DNA of 64,000 nucleotides from Acidobacteriota bacterium (GTDB taxonomy: Bacteria > Acidobacteriota > Vicinamibacteria > Fen-336): the NCBI GenBank assembly GCA_011526565.1, contig WYBL01000147.1, forward strand, positions 1 through 64,000, read 5' to 3'. The notes under the pieces were generated by a model that worked only from the letters and a program-made list of their open reading frames with translations, ran no database searches and was not told where the DNA came from. Numbering within the stretch: the first letter of the stretch is position 1; the number at the start of each line of letters is the position of its first letter. A program made the translations under genes and the position numbers. This document shows, in pieces, positions 36,166 through 44,916 of this stretch.

Positions 36166-37357
36166 CCGCGAGGTCGAGCGCGAGCGCGTCGCGCCGGTCG
36201 CGCAGGTAGACGCGGGTGCCGACGACCGTCGGGACCGTCCACGCGGGCGACGAGAGCAGCGCTGCCCTGGCCTGCACGGCGAGCCCGTCGGGACCGGGCC
36301 GGGCCAGCACCAGCTCGCCCTCCTCGGTGAGCAGCAGCAGGCGCTCGCCGACCGCGACCAGGCTGGCCCGCGCCACGCCGCGCTCCCGCCACAGCGTGCG
36401 CCCGCTGTCGAGGTCGAGAGCCAGCAGCGGCGCGCTCGCGAAGTCGCCGGAACTGCCGAACACGCGCCGGCCGAGGCGCACGACGTTGCCGAAGTGGACC
36501 CGCATCCGGTTGTGGGCCCAGAGCTCGCGGACCGCGCCGCCTTCGACCCGCAAGGCGCGGCTGCCGCCGCCGTAGCTCGAGCTCACGAACACCGTGCCGT
36601 CGTCGGCCACCACCGGCATCGAGACGTTGAGGCCGAACTCGGCCGGGTGCGGCACGCTCCACAGCACGCGGCCGTCGCGCGGGTCGAAGCCGGCGACCGC
36701 GTCCCAGAAGAAACCGATCACCTGCGGACCGCCGCCGAGCGCCGCGAGCTGCGGCGACGCCGGCGAGTTGCGCCAGTCGCCCGCGCGCCAGCGCTCGCGG
36801 CCGTCCGCCTGGCCGAGCGCGACCAGCGCCTGGCCGGGTCCGCCGACGCTGACGATCACGGTGTCCCCGAAGGCGAGCGGGCTGGCCGCGTAGCCGTTCA
36901 CGCGCGGCGTGCCGCCGCGGCCGTGGACGAGCTCCTGCTCCCACAGCGTGCGGCCGCTGGCGAGGTCGAGCGCGCGCAGGTGGCCCGTGGCACCGACCGC
37001 GAACACGCGCCCGCCGGCGACGAGCGGCGTCGCGTGCGGGCCCGGGCCGTTCTCCATCGAGTACCCGTCCGGGAACGGGGCGCCCCAGGCGCTCTCCCAC
37101 AGCGTGCGGCCGGTTTCGGCGTCGAGCGCGACGACCACTTCTTCTTCGCCGCGACGCAGCAGGGTGACGAGCCGCCCCTCGGCCGCCGCGAACGCGGAGT
37201 AGCCCTCGCCGAGCGCCCGCCGCCACTTCACCTTCGGGCCCGCGTCCGGCCAGGGGCCGATTCCGGCGTCCTCGACCCGGAAGTCGCGACCGGGCCCGCC
37301 CCACTGCGGCCACTCGAGCGCCCCGGCGAGGGCGGCGACCAGGAGCAGGAACCTCAC
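36152..37357 (-). CDS. Exported PQQ-like beta-propeller protein
   Basis: 401 aa from GTG 37357, which overlaps the stop of the YHS gene. Signal peptide RFLLLVAALAGALEW leads straight into WPQWGGPGRDFRVED. Blade motifs include VVALDAETGRTLWES, LRALDLASGRTLWEQ and LLALDLDSGRTLWRERG, evenly spaced around one propeller. It resembles BamB-like and planctomycete/acidobacterial outer-membrane propellers and lacks obvious dehydrogenase residues. It is the last gene of the PadR-ADOP-YHS operon and a paralogue of the propellers at 23438 and 53306. Confidence 0.85.
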   Translation of the reverse strand: MRFLLLVAALAGALEWPQWGGPGRDFRVEDAGIGPWPDAGPKVKWRRALGEGYSAFAAAEGRLVTLLRRGEEEVVVALDAETGRTLWESAWGAPFPDGYSMENGPGPHATPLVAGGRVFAVGATGHLRALDLASGRTLWEQELVHGRGGTPRVNGYAASPLAFGDTVIVSVGGPGQALVALGQADGRERWRAGDWRNSPASPQLAALGGGPQVIGFFWDAVAGFDPRDGRVLWSVPHPAEFGLNVSMPVVADDGTVFVSSSYGGGSRALRVEGGAVRELWAHNRMRVHFGNVVRLGRRVFGSSGDFASAPLLALDLDSGRTLWRERGVARASLVAVGERLLLLTEEGELVLARPGPDGLAVQARAALLSSPAWTVPTVVGTRVYLRDRRDALALDLAVSRP

Positions 37358-38376
37358 GGGCGCAGCACGAAGACCGCGGGGTCGGGTTCGGGGTTGGCGA
37401 CGATCGCCTCGAAAGCGAGCGCCCGCTCGGGCGGCACGCCGGCCGGCAGGCGCCGGAACGGGGCCCGCACCGCGCCCACGGCGCGCCAGTCCTCCCAGCG
37501 CTCGGTGACGAGGCCGACGCGGCCGCCGTCGCCGCGGCCCGTCACGCGCACAGCCTGAGGCACCCCGTCGGCGCCCAGCAGCAGGGTGACGACACGGCCG
37601 TCGAGGTCCAGCTCGAGCAAGTGCAGGCCGCCCTCTTCGCCGCGCAACACCGGCGCGAGCCGCGCACCGTCGCGTGCCAGCGCGCGCAGCAGCGCAGCGG
37701 GGTGCAGCGCGTGCTCGCGTCGGAGGGCTCGGACCTGCGCCGCCCGCAGCGGGCGGCGGCCGCGGCCGGCGTCGGCGACGGCCCCCTCCGGGGTGACGAT
37801 CTCGGCGATCAGGAAGCGGTCGAAGCGGCGGTCGAGGCGCAGGTGGCCCGCTGCGAAGTCGAAGCGGCGCTGGACCGAGCGGGTTCCGGTTGCGGCTTGC
37901 TCCTGCCAGCGTTCGAGGGCGCGCCAGGCGGCCGCGCCGCCGGTCGCCGCCAGCGCGCGCGCGGCCCACTCGTCGCCGGCGCGGCGCGCGGCCGGCGTCC
38001 ACGGCGCGCGTTCCGGGTCGTGCTCGAGGTAGGCCCGTGGCTCGGCGACGAAGGCGGTCCGGCACTCGGGCGAGCCGAACAGGTACAGGCGTCCGTCGTG
38101 GACGGCGAACAGGTCGGGCGAACCCGCCGTCGTGCCGCCCATGCGGGCGCAGATACCGCCGTTCTGTACGGCGTAACGCGCGGGCTCGGCGTCGAAGCGC
38201 GCGCGGGTGGCCTCGCTCTCGAACAGGTAGGTGAAGCCTTCGTGCTCGCGCGCGAGTTCGTCGCGGCCGTCGACCTCGGCGCCTTCGACGAGCCGCACGG
38301 GGTCGAGGCCCGTGAGCACCAGCGGCGCCTCGGGCGCGGTGGCGGCGGAGAAGAGCAGCAGCAGCGCGAAGAGCAT
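37354..38376 (-). CDS. Exported protein with twin YHS-like domains
   Basis: 340 aa. Signal peptide MLFALLLLFSAATAPEAP. Residues about 20-80 contain a YHS-type unit (LTGLDPVRLVEGAEVDGRDE, EGFTYLFESEATRARFDAEP) ending NGGICARMGG. A second, shorter one follows (LFAVHDGRLYLFGSPECRTAF, EPRAYLE). Each holds one Cys. YHS domains often bind copper or other soft metals, but I see only single Cys per unit. The C-terminal 200 residues are beta-rich and unrecognised. The start overlaps the ADOP stop (ATGA), so it is made with the permease and regulator. Confidence 0.72.
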   Translation of the reverse strand: MLFALLLLFSAATAPEAPLVLTGLDPVRLVEGAEVDGRDELAREHEGFTYLFESEATRARFDAEPARYAVQNGGICARMGGTTAGSPDLFAVHDGRLYLFGSPECRTAFVAEPRAYLEHDPERAPWTPAARRAGDEWAARALAATGGAAAWRALERWQEQAATGTRSVQRRFDFAAGHLRLDRRFDRFLIAEIVTPEGAVADAGRGRRPLRAAQVRALRREHALHPAALLRALARDGARLAPVLRGEEGGLHLLELDLDGRVVTLLLGADGVPQAVRVTGRGDGGRVGLVTERWEDWRAVGAVRAPFRRLPAGVPPERALAFEAIVANPEPDPAVFVLRP

Positions 38377-41033
38377 CAGGCCTCCCGCAGGGCGTGGAGC
38401 GGGTCGACGCCGGTCACGCGACGGGCCGGCAGCAGGCAGGCGACGGCGGCGACGGCGAGGAACAGCAGGGCGACCAGGCCGTAGGTCAGGGGGTCTCCGC
38501 GGCCGACGTCGAAGAGCAGTTGCTCCAGCGCGCGGGACGCGAAGAAGGCGCCGAAGAGACCGAGACAGAGGCCCAGCGTGGCCAGCCGCAGGTGCTCGCG
38601 CAGCACCAGGCCCAGCACCTGCGCCGGCCGCGCTCCGAGCGCGAGGCGCAAGCCCAGCTCCCGGGTGCGAGCCGAGACCGAGTACGCGGTCAGCCCGCCG
38701 ATGCCGGCGGCGGAGACGCCCAGCGCGAGGGCGGCGAACAGCCCGAGCAACGTGGCCACCACCCGCGCCGGCGCCAGCGACTCGCGGCGCACGTCCTCGA
38801 GCGTGCGCACGCGGGCGACCGGCTGGGTGGGGTCGATCGTGTGCACGGCCGCGACCAGCGGCCGTGACAGCGCCGAGGCGTCGCCGGTCGCCTTCACGAA
38901 GATCGAGGCGTCGAGCAGCGGCTGCTGCGCGAGCGGCAGGTAGAACGCCGGCGTCGCGTCGTCGGAGAGCCGGTACTGGCGCACGTCGCCGACCACGCCG
39001 ACGACCTCGATCCACGGCGCCTGGTCGCCGTCGAAGCGGAAGCGGCGGCCCAGCGGGTCCTGTCCGCGCCACTCGCGACGCGCCAGCGCCTCGTTGACGA
39101 GGGCGACCCGCGGCGAGTCGGCGCCGTCGTCGGCCGTGAAGCCGCGGCCGCGCACGAGCGGCACCGCCAGGGCGCGGAAGTAGTCGGGGCTGGCGACGCG
39201 GATGTCCGCCCGTGGCAGCGGGGCGTCGGCGGCGACGTCGCGGCCTTCGACCCGGAAGCGGCCGTCGAACTGGAAGGTCTGGTTGAGCGGCACGGCCTGC
39301 GACACGGCCACGGCAGTGACGCCGGGCAGCTCGCGCAGCTTCGCGAGCAGCCGCTCGTGGAAGGCGGCGCGGCTGGGCCCGTCGGCGTACTTCGTCCAGT
39401 CGAGCGAGAGGCGGGCGGTGACCACGTTGTGCGCCGTGAACCCCGGCACCACGCCCTCGAGCCGGGCCAGGCTGCGCAGCAGCAGGCCGGCGCCGACCAG
39501 GACGACGAACGCGAAGGCGAGCTGCGCGACGACCAGCCCGGCCCGGGCGCGGACCCCGCCGGGCGCCGCGCCGCCGCTGCGGCCGTCCTGCCTGAGCGAC
39601 GCGGCGACGTCCGGGGCCAGGGCGAAGGCCGGCACCGCCGCCAGCGTCAGCGTGCTGACCAGCACCAGCAGCGCGGACCAGCCGACGAGCGCCAGGTCGA
39701 CGCCCAGCTCCGTCCCGCGCGGCGTGAAGCCCGCCACCCAGCCCGCCAGCAACTGGTAGCCCAGCGCGCCCAGGGCCAGCCCGGCGAGGCCTCCGAGTCC
39801 GGCCAGCAGCGCGGCTTCGACCAGCAGCTCGCGGAACAGGCGCAGCCGGCCGGCGCCCAGCGCGGCGCGCACGGCCAGCTCGCGCTCGCGGCGCAGCAGG
39901 CGCGCCAGCATCAGGTTGGCCGCGTTGCCGCAGGCGACCAGCAACACCAGGCCCGCGGTCGCGAGCAGCACCAGGAGCGGCGTGCGCGCGTCGGCCGTCA
40001 GCTCCTCGTGCAGCGGTCGCAACTGGGCGCGCAGGCCGCGGCTCGCGGGGTAGGCGTCGGGGTGGTCGCGCACCAGCGCCGCCGCCGCCGCGTCGAGTTC
40101 CGCCTGGCCGGCGGCGACGCTCGTGCCGGGCCGCAGGCGGCCGATCACCGCCAGCATCCGCGCGTCGCGGCGCGTGCGCACCTGTTCGCGGTTGCGGAAC
40201 GGGCAGGCCGAGACCGGCATCCACACGTCGTTGTCGTCGGGCCACGCCGGCAGCGGCGGCAAGACGCCGACCACGCGGTGCTTGTGGTCGTTCATCTCGA
40301 CCAGGCGCCCGACGACGTCGGGATCGGCGCCCAGCTCGCGGCGCCAGAAATCGTCGGAGAGCAGCAGCACCGGTTCCGCGGCGTGCCCCTGGTCGTCGGC
40401 GCGGAAGCCGCGGCCCTGCGCCACCTCGACGCCGAGCAGGTCGAAGTAGTGGGCGGAGACGACCCCCGTCTGCACCCGCCGCGGTTCGCCGAAGCCGAGC
40501 AGGCCGAACGCCATCGAGTGGTACTCGGCGAGCTCCGCGAAGGCCCCGACCCGCGCGTCGTAGTCGGCCAGCTCGGTCGGCGAGACGCCGATCTCGGTCT
40601 CGCCCGAGAGCGGCTCCGACTGCGCCAGGCGCACCAGCTCGCCCGCCGCCGGGAACGGCAGCGGCCGGATCAGCACGCCGTGCACGACGCTGAAGATCGC
40701 GGTGTTGGCGCCGAGGCCGAGCGCCAGCGTCAGCACGACCGCGCCGACGTAGCCCGGGCTGCCGCGCAGCGAGCGCCCGGCGCGGCGCAGGTCGCCGCCG
40801 AGGTCGAACAGCGGCGACACGCGCCGCCGGTCGCGACAGGCGTCCTTGACCGCGTCGACGCTGCCGAAGGCGAGCTGCGCGCGGCGCCGGGCCTCGTCCG
40901 GGGCGAGGCCGCGGGCGAGGTTCTGCTCGTACTCCATCTCGAGGTGGGCGCGCAGTTCGGCGTCCATCTCGCGCTCGACGGCGCGGCGCTCGAACAGCGG
41001 CCGCAACACGCGCCCGAAGAAGCCGCGCTTCAA
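38376..41033 (-). CDS. ADOP family permease (acidobacterial duplicated orphan permease)
   Basis: 885 aa from TTG 41033, which overlaps the PadR stop as TTGA; no ATG covers the conserved N-terminus (KRGFFGRVLRPLFERRAVE). Residues 20-75 are the cytoplasmic head (AELRAHLEMEYEQNLARGL, ARRRAQLAFGS). Then come a membrane helix (GAVVLTLALGLGANTAIFSV), a MacB-like periplasmic domain, and an FtsX unit near 370-500. The second half repeats the plan and ends DPLHALREA. No ATPase gene is adjacent, as is normal for this family. The PadR-ADOP pairing is a known hallmark of Acidobacteria. The substrate is unknown. Confidence 0.9.
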   Translation of the reverse strand: MKRGFFGRVLRPLFERRAVEREMDAELRAHLEMEYEQNLARGLAPDEARRRAQLAFGSVDAVKDACRDRRRVSPLFDLGGDLRRAGRSLRGSPGYVGAVVLTLALGLGANTAIFSVVHGVLIRPLPFPAAGELVRLAQSEPLSGETEIGVSPTELADYDARVGAFAELAEYHSMAFGLLGFGEPRRVQTGVVSAHYFDLLGVEVAQGRGFRADDQGHAAEPVLLLSDDFWRRELGADPDVVGRLVEMNDHKHRVVGVLPPLPAWPDDNDVWMPVSACPFRNREQVRTRRDARMLAVIGRLRPGTSVAAGQAELDAAAAALVRDHPDAYPASRGLRAQLRPLHEELTADARTPLLVLLATAGLVLLVACGNAANLMLARLLRRERELAVRAALGAGRLRLFRELLVEAALLAGLGGLAGLALGALGYQLLAGWVAGFTPRGTELGVDLALVGWSALLVLVSTLTLAAVPAFALAPDVAASLRQDGRSGGAAPGGVRARAGLVVAQLAFAFVVLVGAGLLLRSLARLEGVVPGFTAHNVVTARLSLDWTKYADGPSRAAFHERLLAKLRELPGVTAVAVSQAVPLNQTFQFDGRFRVEGRDVAADAPLPRADIRVASPDYFRALAVPLVRGRGFTADDGADSPRVALVNEALARREWRGQDPLGRRFRFDGDQAPWIEVVGVVGDVRQYRLSDDATPAFYLPLAQQPLLDASIFVKATGDASALSRPLVAAVHTIDPTQPVARVRTLEDVRRESLAPARVVATLLGLFAALALGVSAAGIGGLTAYSVSARTRELGLRLALGARPAQVLGLVLREHLRLATLGLCLGLFGAFFASRALEQLLFDVGRGDPLTYGLVALLFLAVAAVACLLPARRVTGVDPLHALREA

Positions 41034-41362
41034 GCGAGCCCCAGCACACGATCGACGGCGGCCGAGAGCCGCTGCCAGTCGGCGGTGTCGGCGGCCAGCC
41101 GCTCGCGGCCGGCGCGGGTGAGGCGGTAGAACTTGGCACGGCGGTTGTTCTCGCTCTGGCCCCACTCGGAGGCGATCAGCCCGTCCTCTTCCAGCCGGTA
41201 CAGCGCCGGGTACAGCGAACCCTGCCCCACCTGGAGCACGTCCTGCGAGACCTGCTGGATGCGCTGCGCGATGCCCCAGCCGTGGTTGTCGCCCTGCGAC
41301 AGCGTCTTCAGGATCAGCGCGTCCAGCGTGCCCTGCAGCAGGTCGGGGCGGGCGTCGGCCAT
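41030..41362 (-). CDS. PadR family transcriptional regulator
   Basis: 110 aa. The winged helix spans the whole protein: LLQGTLDALILKTLSQGDNH, GWGIAQRIQQVS, QGSLYPALYRLEEDGLIASEW and KFYRLTRAGRERL. This is the short PadR class that sits beside ADOP permeases. It should repress its own operon, and an inverted repeat upstream is a likely binding site. The start is ATG at 41362 with AGGAGAG upstream. The phenolic-acid link of the founding PadR does not transfer here. Confidence 0.9.
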   Translation of the reverse strand: MADARPDLLQGTLDALILKTLSQGDNHGWGIAQRIQQVSQDVLQVGQGSLYPALYRLEEDGLIASEWGQSENNRRAKFYRLTRAGRERLAADTADWQRLSAAVDRVLGLA

Positions 41363-41375
41363 CTCGGGGCTCTCC

Positions 41376-41421
41376 TGTCGGGGTTCGACAAGAAGCTCGG
41401 CCCACTCCTGTCGAATGTCAA
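41376..41421. promoter_or_regulatory. Probable PadR operator and -35 element
   Basis: TGTCG-GGGTT-CGACA (41376-41390) is a perfect 5-bp inverted repeat 14 bases upstream of the PadR start. A related TGTCGAATGTCAA lies at 41409-41421. The latter contains, on the minus strand, TTGACA (41421-41416), a perfect -35, but the -10 at 17 bases is poor (GAGCTT). Two half-related sites over a promoter suit repressor control. Confidence 0.5.
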
Positions 41422-41505
41422 GGGAAAGACGTTTCTTTGCAGTTTCGCGGGGTTCAGACCACTGGACGCCGGTGTAGTCTGCGGGTCTTTCGAAACGGAG
41501 GTCCG

Positions 41506-42408
41506 ATGCGTCTCGCCCGTCCCGCCGCGCTCGTCGCGGCTCTCGTCGCCCCTGTCGCCCTCGCCCAGACCGACTGGTCCAAGGTGGAGATGAAGACGAC
41601 ACCGCTCGGCCCGGGGCTGCACATGATCGTCGGCGCCGGCGGCAACCTGGTCGTGAGTTCCGGCCCCGACGGCGCCTTCCTGGTCGACGACCAGTACGCG
41701 CCGCTGACCGAGAAGATCGCCGCAGCGGTGGCAGCCGTCGCGCCGGACCAGAAGATCCGCTTCGTGCTCAACACCCATTGGCACGGCGACCACACGGGCG
41801 GCAACGAGAACCTGGGCCAGGCCGGCACGCTGATCGTGGCCCACGACAACGTGCGGCAGCGGATGAGCGTCGAGCAGTTCAACAAGCTGTGGAACCGCGC
41901 GACCCCGCCGTCGCCGGCCGGGGCGCTGCCGGTCGTCACCTTCGACGCGAGCGTGACGTTTCACCTGAACGGCGAGACGATCCACGCCTTCCACGTGCCG
42001 CCCGCCCACACCGACGGCGACTCGATCGTCCACTTCCGCAAGGCGGACGTGATCCACATGGGCGACCTGTTCTTCAACGGGTTCTACCCGTTCATCGACC
42101 TCGACTCCGGCGGCTCGCTGTCCGGCGTGATCGCCGCGGGCGAGAAGGCGCTGGCGATGGCCGGCGAGAAGACGCAGATCGTGCCCGGGCACGGCCCGCT
42201 CGCGACGAAGGCCGACCTCGAGCGCTACGTGGCGATGCTGAAGGATGTGAAGGCGAAGGTGCTGCCGCTCGTAGAGAAGGGCGACAGCCGCGAGGCGGTG
42301 CTGGCGGCGAAACCACTCGCCGCGTACGACGAGGCGTGGGGCAAGGGCTTCATGAAGCCGGAGATCTTCCTCGGCATCGCCTACGACTCGCTGAAAGCAG
42401 GGAAGTAG
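41506..42408 (+). CDS. Exported metallo-beta-lactamase-fold hydrolase
   Basis: 300 aa. Signal peptide RLARPAALVAALVAPVALAQ. The metal motif is THWHGDHTGG (HxHxDH, about residues 91-100), with later PPAHTDGDS, VIHMGDLFF and PGHGP supplying the remaining ligands. It resembles periplasmic SoxH-like/quinoprotein-relay hydrolases rather than true beta-lactamases. The ATG has GGAGG five bases upstream. TTCAGA-N16-TAGTCT (41453-41480) may be its promoter, divergent from PadR. A second-site operator there could control both. Substrate unknown. Confidence 0.85.
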   Translation: MRLARPAALVAALVAPVALAQTDWSKVEMKTTPLGPGLHMIVGAGGNLVVSSGPDGAFLVDDQYAPLTEKIAAAVAAVAPDQKIRFVLNTHWHGDHTGGNENLGQAGTLIVAHDNVRQRMSVEQFNKLWNRATPPSPAGALPVVTFDASVTFHLNGETIHAFHVPPAHTDGDSIVHFRKADVIHMGDLFFNGFYPFIDLDSGGSLSGVIAAGEKALAMAGEKTQIVPGHGPLATKADLERYVAMLKDVKAKVLPLVEKGDSREAVLAAKPLAAYDEAWGKGFMKPEIFLGIAYDSLKAGK

Positions 42409-42413
42409 GAGGC

Positions 42414-43112
42414 CTACTCCGGCAGGGGCGCCCGCTCCTGCCGGAGCATGCCGTGGCGCAGGATGTCGGCGATCTCGCCGAGCACGGCGTCCGAGTCCTT
42501 GCCGAAGTGGTTGGGCACCCGGAACACGATCTCGACGGCGAAGTAGTGGAGCAGGAAGCGGGTGGCGAGCATGATCGCCGCCACCGGCGAAACCCCGGGC
42601 CGCAGCCGCCTCTCGATCCGCTCGCGCCCCGGGTGGGCGGCCAGGAACGCCTCGAAGCGGCTGGCCATGTCGGCGTAGAAGCGCTGGATGTGGACGCCGT
42701 CGAACTCGACGACGTCGACGTAGATGAGGGCGATGTAGCGCTCGTAGCCCTTGACGCTCTCGCGGGCGGCGCGGCCCAGCGCGTCGAGGTTGTCGGGGAA
42801 GGCGCCTTCCGCCAGCGCTCGGTTGAGCGGGTGGTCGGGCCGCGCCAGCGCCGTCCAGTACTCGTCGAGCAGCGCGCGGAACAGCGTCTCCTTGTCGGGG
42901 AACTGGTAGTAGAGGGCGCCCGTCGAGACCCGCGCCTTGTGCGCGATGTCGCGGATGTTGGTGCCGTGGAAGCCCTGGTGGGAGAAGAGGTCGAGCGCGG
43001 CCTCGAGGATCACCGCCCGGCTCTGCTCCGAGCGCTGCTGCTGGCGCCGCACCCGCTGCGCCGGCGCACGGCGGCGGTCGACGCGCGGCGCCGCCTTCTT
43101 CCGCGCGGTCAC
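42414..43112 (-). CDS. TetR family transcriptional regulator
   Basis: 232 aa from GTG 43112, overlapping the preceding hydrolase stop. A basic N-terminus (QRVRRQQQRSEQSRA) is followed by the TetR DNA-binding domain: ILEAALDLFSHQGFHGTNIR, DIAHKARVSTGALYYQFPDK. The ligand domain is about 165 residues with LIYVDVVEFDGVHIQRFY. It is the last gene of the lipid-type operon it probably regulates, an unusual place for a regulator. The signal may be an acyl-CoA, by analogy with FadR-like TetR proteins, but that is inference. Confidence 0.88.
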   Translation of the reverse strand: MTARKKAAPRVDRRRAPAQRVRRQQQRSEQSRAVILEAALDLFSHQGFHGTNIRDIAHKARVSTGALYYQFPDKETLFRALLDEYWTALARPDHPLNRALAEGAFPDNLDALGRAARESVKGYERYIALIYVDVVEFDGVHIQRFYADMASRFEAFLAAHPGRERIERRLRPGVSPVAAIMLATRFLLHYFAVEIVFRVPNHFGKDSDAVLGEIADILRHGMLRQERAPLPE

Positions 43113-44032
43113 GGCGCGCTGCCCGCCGCGCGCGGGGGATCGGCCAGCGCCCGGCGCACCGCCGCCACCATCGGCTCCGGGCACTCGCGCTGCGGCACGT
43201 GGCCGCAGGCCGGAAGGGGGACCAGGCGGGCGGCGGGCAACTGCGCGGCCACCTCGCGCGCGTAATCGACGGTCATGTAGCGGTCGGCTTCGCCCCACAC
43301 GAGGGTGACCGGCGTGGCGAACGCGGCGAGCTTGCCGTCGAGCACCAGCGCCTCGTCGAGCGGCCACTCGAGCAGCCGCGCCAGCGGGCTGCCGGGCGCC
43401 ATCCGCACCAGCGCGTCGAGCACGTAGTCGGGCACCCGCGGCGACTGCGGCGCGGTCAGCGCGTCCATCGCGGCCCGCGCCTGCTCGCGGGTCTGCGGCA
43501 GCAGCGAGACCTGGACCCCGGGTGCGGCGCGCACCGCGGCGCCGTTGAGCAGGATCACGTGGTCCACGCGCTGCGGGTGGCGCGCCGCGTAGAGCATCGC
43601 GAGAAAGCCGCCGAGCGAGTTGCCGAGGATGGCGACGCGCTCGCCGGGCGCCGCGGCGTCGATCACGGCCTCCACGCCCTGGAGCAGGTCGCCCACCGCC
43701 AGCCGCCCGTCGGCCGGCCCGCTCTCGCCGTGACCCGCGAGGTCGGGCACGACCAGCCGGCGCCCTTCGGCGAGCGGCGTGGCCACCCGCCCCCAGGCGC
43801 CGGCCTGGTCGTTGGCGCCGTGGAGCAGAACCAGCGTCGCCCCGGAGCCGCCGTGCCAGTAGACGAGCGGCCCGCGGGGACCGAGCGCGACGGCGCGGGT
43901 CAGGCCCGCGCCCTGGAGGCCGGCCTTGCCGAGCTTCTCGAACCACCAGAACGGCGCGCGCCAGAAAGAGACGCCGACCGCGAGGGCGGCCAGCGCGACG
44001 ATCGCCACGGCAGCCAGCAACAGGCGCTTCAC
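43109..44032 (-). CDS. Membrane-anchored alpha/beta hydrolase
   Basis: 307 aa from GTG. An N-terminal helix (KRLLLAAVAIVALAALAVGVS) anchors it or directs export. The hydrolase has LVLLHGANDQAGAW (oxyanion loop), nucleophile elbow GNSLGG (Ser near residue 140), acid in WGEADRYM, and His in CGHVPQREC. It is coupled by GTGA overlaps to the hydrolase before it and the TetR gene after it. One of three different hydrolases in this operon; the only one with a membrane segment. Confidence 0.83.
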   Translation of the reverse strand: MKRLLLAAVAIVALAALAVGVSFWRAPFWWFEKLGKAGLQGAGLTRAVALGPRGPLVYWHGGSGATLVLLHGANDQAGAWGRVATPLAEGRRLVVPDLAGHGESGPADGRLAVGDLLQGVEAVIDAAAPGERVAILGNSLGGFLAMLYAARHPQRVDHVILLNGAAVRAAPGVQVSLLPQTREQARAAMDALTAPQSPRVPDYVLDALVRMAPGSPLARLLEWPLDEALVLDGKLAAFATPVTLVWGEADRYMTVDYAREVAAQLPAARLVPLPACGHVPQRECPEPMVAAVRRALADPPRAAGSAP

Positions 44033-44907
44033 GCCGGGACCTCCCAGCCCAGGAGCGACTTCGCGCGCGCGAGCCGCAGCATCGCGCCGAAGAACACGTC
44101 GGGCTTCTCGATGTAGACCACGTGGCCGCAGTCGGGCACGACGTGGAAGCGGTTCTGCGGCAGGATCGCCGCGATCTTCTGCTGCACGGCAGGCGGAATC
44201 GTGCGGTCTTCGGCGCCGGCGAGCAACAGGGTCGGGGTCGGGATCGCGCGGTAGCCGGGGAGGTTGGCGTCGAGTTCCGCGAAGAACGGGTCCTGCGCGA
44301 GCGTCAGGCGGACCAGGGCGTGGACCTTGTCCTTCCAGCGCTCGAAGAAGCCCTCGCGCATCCGCGGCAGCTTGTCCTTGACGATCCGCACGAAGCTCTC
44401 GCCGAAGATCTTCTCGTAGAGGTAGTAGCTGTAGATCTCGAAGGCCTGCGGCCCGCCGCGGTAGAAGAGCAGCGAGATCTCCTGGTACATCCTGAACAGC
44501 TCCTCGTGGCTGAGCAGGATGCCGGACACGGTCAGCGTGTGCAGCCGCGGGTGGTACAGGCGGGCGAAGTCGAGGGCGACGAAGCCGCCGTAGGAGATGC
44601 CCATCAGGTGCACGCGCTCGATGCGGTTCGCATCGAGGATCGCGGCCAGCGCGTCGCAGAAGTGCGGGATGAGGTACGGCACGTCGTGCGCGCTCGATTG
44701 GCCCTGGCCCGGGTAGTCCCACAACAGCACGTCGTACTCCGGCAGCAGCCGGGGCAGGAAGCCGGCCCACGCGCCGGTGTGCATGCCGACGCCGTTGCAG
44801 AGCACGAACGTCTCGCGCTCGCCGCGGCCGAAGCGCTCCCAGTGCACGTCGTGGCCGTGCATGGAGACGGAGCCCTGGGTGTCGGGGACGGGCGCGTCGG
44901 CGGCCAT
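44029..44907 (-). CDS. Alpha/beta hydrolase
   Basis: 292 aa, no signal. VLCNGVGMHTGAW is the oxyanion segment; DYPGQGQSS and nucleophile elbow GISYGG (Ser near residue 106) follow. The acid is in AGAEDRT and the His in PDCGHVVYIEKP. The cap region (EELFRMYQEISLLFYRGGPQ) is long, similar to haloalkane dehalogenase/epoxide hydrolase-type and 3-oxoadipate lactonase-type enzymes. It lies nine bases after the thiolase gene. Ester, thioester or lactone cleavage is plausible, but the substrate is unknown. Confidence 0.83.
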   Translation of the reverse strand: MAADAPVPDTQGSVSMHGHDVHWERFGRGERETFVLCNGVGMHTGAWAGFLPRLLPEYDVLLWDYPGQGQSSAHDVPYLIPHFCDALAAILDANRIERVHLMGISYGGFVALDFARLYHPRLHTLTVSGILLSHEELFRMYQEISLLFYRGGPQAFEIYSYYLYEKIFGESFVRIVKDKLPRMREGFFERWKDKVHALVRLTLAQDPFFAELDANLPGYRAIPTPTLLLAGAEDRTIPPAVQQKIAAILPQNRFHVVPDCGHVVYIEKPDVFFGAMLRLARAKSLLGWEVPA

Positions 44908-44916
44908 GGCAGCGGC

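Noticed and set aside
41506..42408. Antibiotic-resistance beta-lactamase
   Set aside because: The metal motif is general to the fold and the sequence resembles periplasmic hydrolases of unknown substrate.
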